Shown: positions 61,640 through 64,000 of the stretch, one piece after another
How the letters are laid out: each line of letters opens with the position of its first letter
Numbering within the stretch: the first letter of the stretch is position 1
Assembly: GCA_030737835.1 (NCBI GenBank)
Contig: JAUJYN010000012.1
Span: forward strand, 593,014 to 657,013
DNA: 64,000 nucleotides
Reading direction: 5' to 3'
Source: Acorus gramineus
Lineage: Eukaryota; Streptophyta; Magnoliopsida; Acorales; Acoraceae
The notes under the pieces: generated by a model
The model's database searches: none
The model's input: only the letters and a program-made list of their open reading frames with translations
What the model was told of the DNA's origin: nothing
Made by a program: the position numbers and the translations under genes

Positions 61640-64000
61640 AGCTTGTTTTATAATCTAGTTTGTAGCTAAGATTGTGCTAAATTATACACTCAATTAGTGG
61701 AATGTATACTAATTAAGAGACAATGTTAATATATACTCTACTAGTGTATTGTATGAAAAATTATTTTTTTTATTTTTTTTAAAAAAATATGTATTGATTC
61801 ATCTAATTGGATATGTACTTCACTTCACATAATAATAAATATTTTATTTAACTATTATGTATTTTATAAAAAAATCAAAACCATTAGGAGCTGAAATAAG
61901 GGGGTGAACATATATTATTTTACCACCAGAGTTTCTTAACTATTTAAATGGTGTGTTAATATGTCAATCAGAGACAACCAATTATAGGATCCATAGAAGG
62001 AAAAGCTTGGTGGCTAAGTAATAGTGGGACCTTTTTTTTTATGCAATGCTTTAATGAAAGGCACGCAGCAACTACTTTACTGTATATGAGGCGCGGCTCT
62101 ACGTGTGTCTTGTCTCTCTCTCTTTTCTAGGAAAGTGAAACAATATTGTTTAAAGTTTATTTGATTCGAAAGGTTGAGTTATAGAGTGGGAACTTTTATT
62201 TTTGGTAAAAAAAAAAAAAGTATGAGAGTTTGAAGGAAACTTTGAATTTGAGGACGGCTCAAAGTGGGGAAGTTGGAACAAGAATGATTAATCAAATGTG
62301 TAGTGTACAATATAATATGTATGGAATGTTGTTTTTTAGAGGACTTATAAAACGTGTCTTATCGTATACGTGTTGTACTCATATATACGTACGTATATTC
62401 CTCTCTCATTAGGTTGGCCGATGGTGGCGGTGATGATGAACAATTTAGTTTTAAATTTTTTTGTGATTTTTGTGTTTATACATGAGCACATTTCTTATAC
62501 GATAAAATATTTTTTAAAACCATGAACACGTTGAGGGATAAAATGAAAAATATCTAGCCATATACAGGGCATTACATTTGTTACACAATTTTTAAATTCC
62601 ATGCCAGTTTAGCAACATTTTTGTGGATCATAAAAAAAAATATGCTATAACAAGTGTTTAAAGCATAAAAATGATGCAACTAGGGCCATTATTTTGATAC
62701 TTTTATGTGAAGGATCTCTTTGCCAATCTTATTGCATGCCTTAAACAAGGATCAGACTTCAATTAATCGAAAAAAATAAGAAATAAATAAATAAAGTTAC
62801 ATTGGCCAAAAATGAAAGGGAGGTTTCTGAAATAAAATTAAAAGGTTAAAATGGCTAGAAGTCTCTATTATCCACCGTAATCACAAAATATATATTCTGA
62901 ATTTTTTTTTAAATATCCAGCTAAGTATCCTAATTGGATGTCTTCCATACGTATAAGATCGAACGTATTTTTGTTCGTTGAGCTGTGAATTTAATACACA
63001 CAAAATCTTAATATCCATTTTATTTTGGATAATTTTTCACATTCTTTAATTAAAAAACTAATTCTAAATATTGTCTCTGCATTCACATCCAACATAGTTT
63101 TTTTCATATGTTTTTCATTCTAATGAGAGAATACATATAAATTTTTATTATTGTACTTATCATTTCTAATTAATGAATGTACATGCATCATACCAAATGA
63201 AACACTTACTGAATATTTATCGTGTACGAACTTTATCATTATGTCATCCGATGATCTGAAATTTGATCAAATTCTCAAATTAATTTTAGACCAAATAGCT
63301 AGATAAAAGATGTGTCATCTAGTGACTATCATTTTATAGCTTGTTAATGTTGGTTTGGGTCACTAAATTGATCATAACTTTGATTATTAAACTTTTCCTT
63401 TAAAAAAAATCTAGTTTCATTTGTCAAAGAAACCATTAGATCAAGGAAACAAATATGGGAACAACACAGCAAAAATAACATAGAAAACAAAGCAACTTGC
63501 AGTGTGAGAAAGTATATGCAACACCCCAAAGAAAGGAATGCAGGTTTTGCTCAATAAGGAATTGACACCATGATTCACTTACCCAGTATTTCTTCACTAA
63601 AAAATAGACTTGTCTTGCAACTAAAATAATCATATCATCACCAATCCCTTGTATAGAAAGATATTGACATTCAACAACACTGGATTGAGGGGGTTGGTGT
63701 TCAAACATCAGAACATGTAGAGGGAGCTAGAGAGAGAAACAAATGCATCACTTTCAATGTGCTAGATTCCATGCAAGCTTCAGTACAGCAGTGTTTTTTT
63801 TTGTTTTTTTTATCTAGCAGTGTTTGAATCTGTGTTTGAGTTTATGTGTTTTAGAATTTAAAAGAAAACTAAATGTGGATCCAAACACACATTTTGATTA
63901 GTACTGTTTTTTAATTTCACATACAAATGGGGCTTAAATACTCTATACTAGTCTATGTTTATAACGTGAATATTTATTGAAATTCTAGATATATAGACCC
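61640..64000. other. AT-rich intergenic DNA to the window end
   Basis: I see no supported gene. A 90-codon minus frame at 63436-63708 (starting MFEHQPPQSSVVECQYLSIQ) is the only stretch with coding-like composition, but I do not recognise it and it has no clear splice context. Confidence 0.4.

Noticed and set aside
63436-63708. 90-codon minus-strand ORF with coding-like composition
   Set aside because: No family recognised, no splice partners found, and no supporting promoter or neighbour exon.
1-64000. CRISPR arrays, operons, ribosome binding sites, bacterial transfer
   Set aside because: The genes are spliced plant genes; no regularly spaced repeats or bacterial signals were seen. RECA2 is bacterial in origin but is an established nuclear gene with introns.

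Overview
The window is nuclear DNA of a flowering plant. The protein-coding genes have GT-AG introns, many of them long and AT-rich. The gene families are plant-specific (a fused beta-gamma SnRK1 subunit, an organellar RecA, a type-B cytokinin response regulator, a DUF761 protein), and the spaces between them are full of plant MITEs and LTR-element fossils. Codon use is not GC-biased as in grasses, so a eudicot or early-diverging angiosperm is more likely, but I cannot name a species. All exon models were built by hand from splice sites and remembered relatives and keep frame across every junction; they were not searched against a database.

Layout. 1-1290: probable 3' end of a plus-strand gene. 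1342-3059 (minus): complete five-exon REV7 (MAD2B) gene. 4338-16892 (minus): complete 13-exon SNF4-type AMPK beta-gamma subunit (KINbetagamma); its 5-kb second intron holds a broken hAT transposon and an RNase H fragment. 16958-18245: promoter and 5' UTR of that gene. 18653-21870: relic Ty1-copia element. 22315-22785: MULE-type MITE. 26986-29561 (plus): plant-specific gene of unknown function. 30850-35186: foldback element split by a 3.9-kb solo LTR. 35600-40000: further LTR pieces and MITEs. 40837-45901 (plus): RECA2-type organellar RecA gene. 46212-48940: TIR elements. 48945-51775: promoter of the next gene. 51777-58588 (plus): type-B response regulator with three nested foldback elements in a large early intron. 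60754-61278 (minus): single-exon DUF761 gene. The rest is AT-rich intergenic DNA.

Main discovery. About 1.3 kb upstream of the KINbetagamma gene, including TATA box and most of the 5' UTR, is homologous in inverted orientation to DNA upstream of the type-B response regulator 33 kb away. The two proteins are unrelated. Homology runs from about 18243 down to 16958 on one side and from about 48945 up to 51775 on the other, ending 1 base before the response-regulator start codon. The response-regulator copy is interrupted by a 2-kb TIR element whose empty site survives in the KINbetagamma copy, and the KINbetagamma copy carries about 370 bp absent from the other. This looks like a duplicated or captured promoter that now drives both an energy-sensing kinase subunit and a hormone-signalling transcription factor.

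The genes do not form a pathway. REV7 and RECA2 both act in DNA repair or damage tolerance (nuclear translesion synthesis and organellar recombination), while KINbetagamma and the response regulator are signalling proteins.
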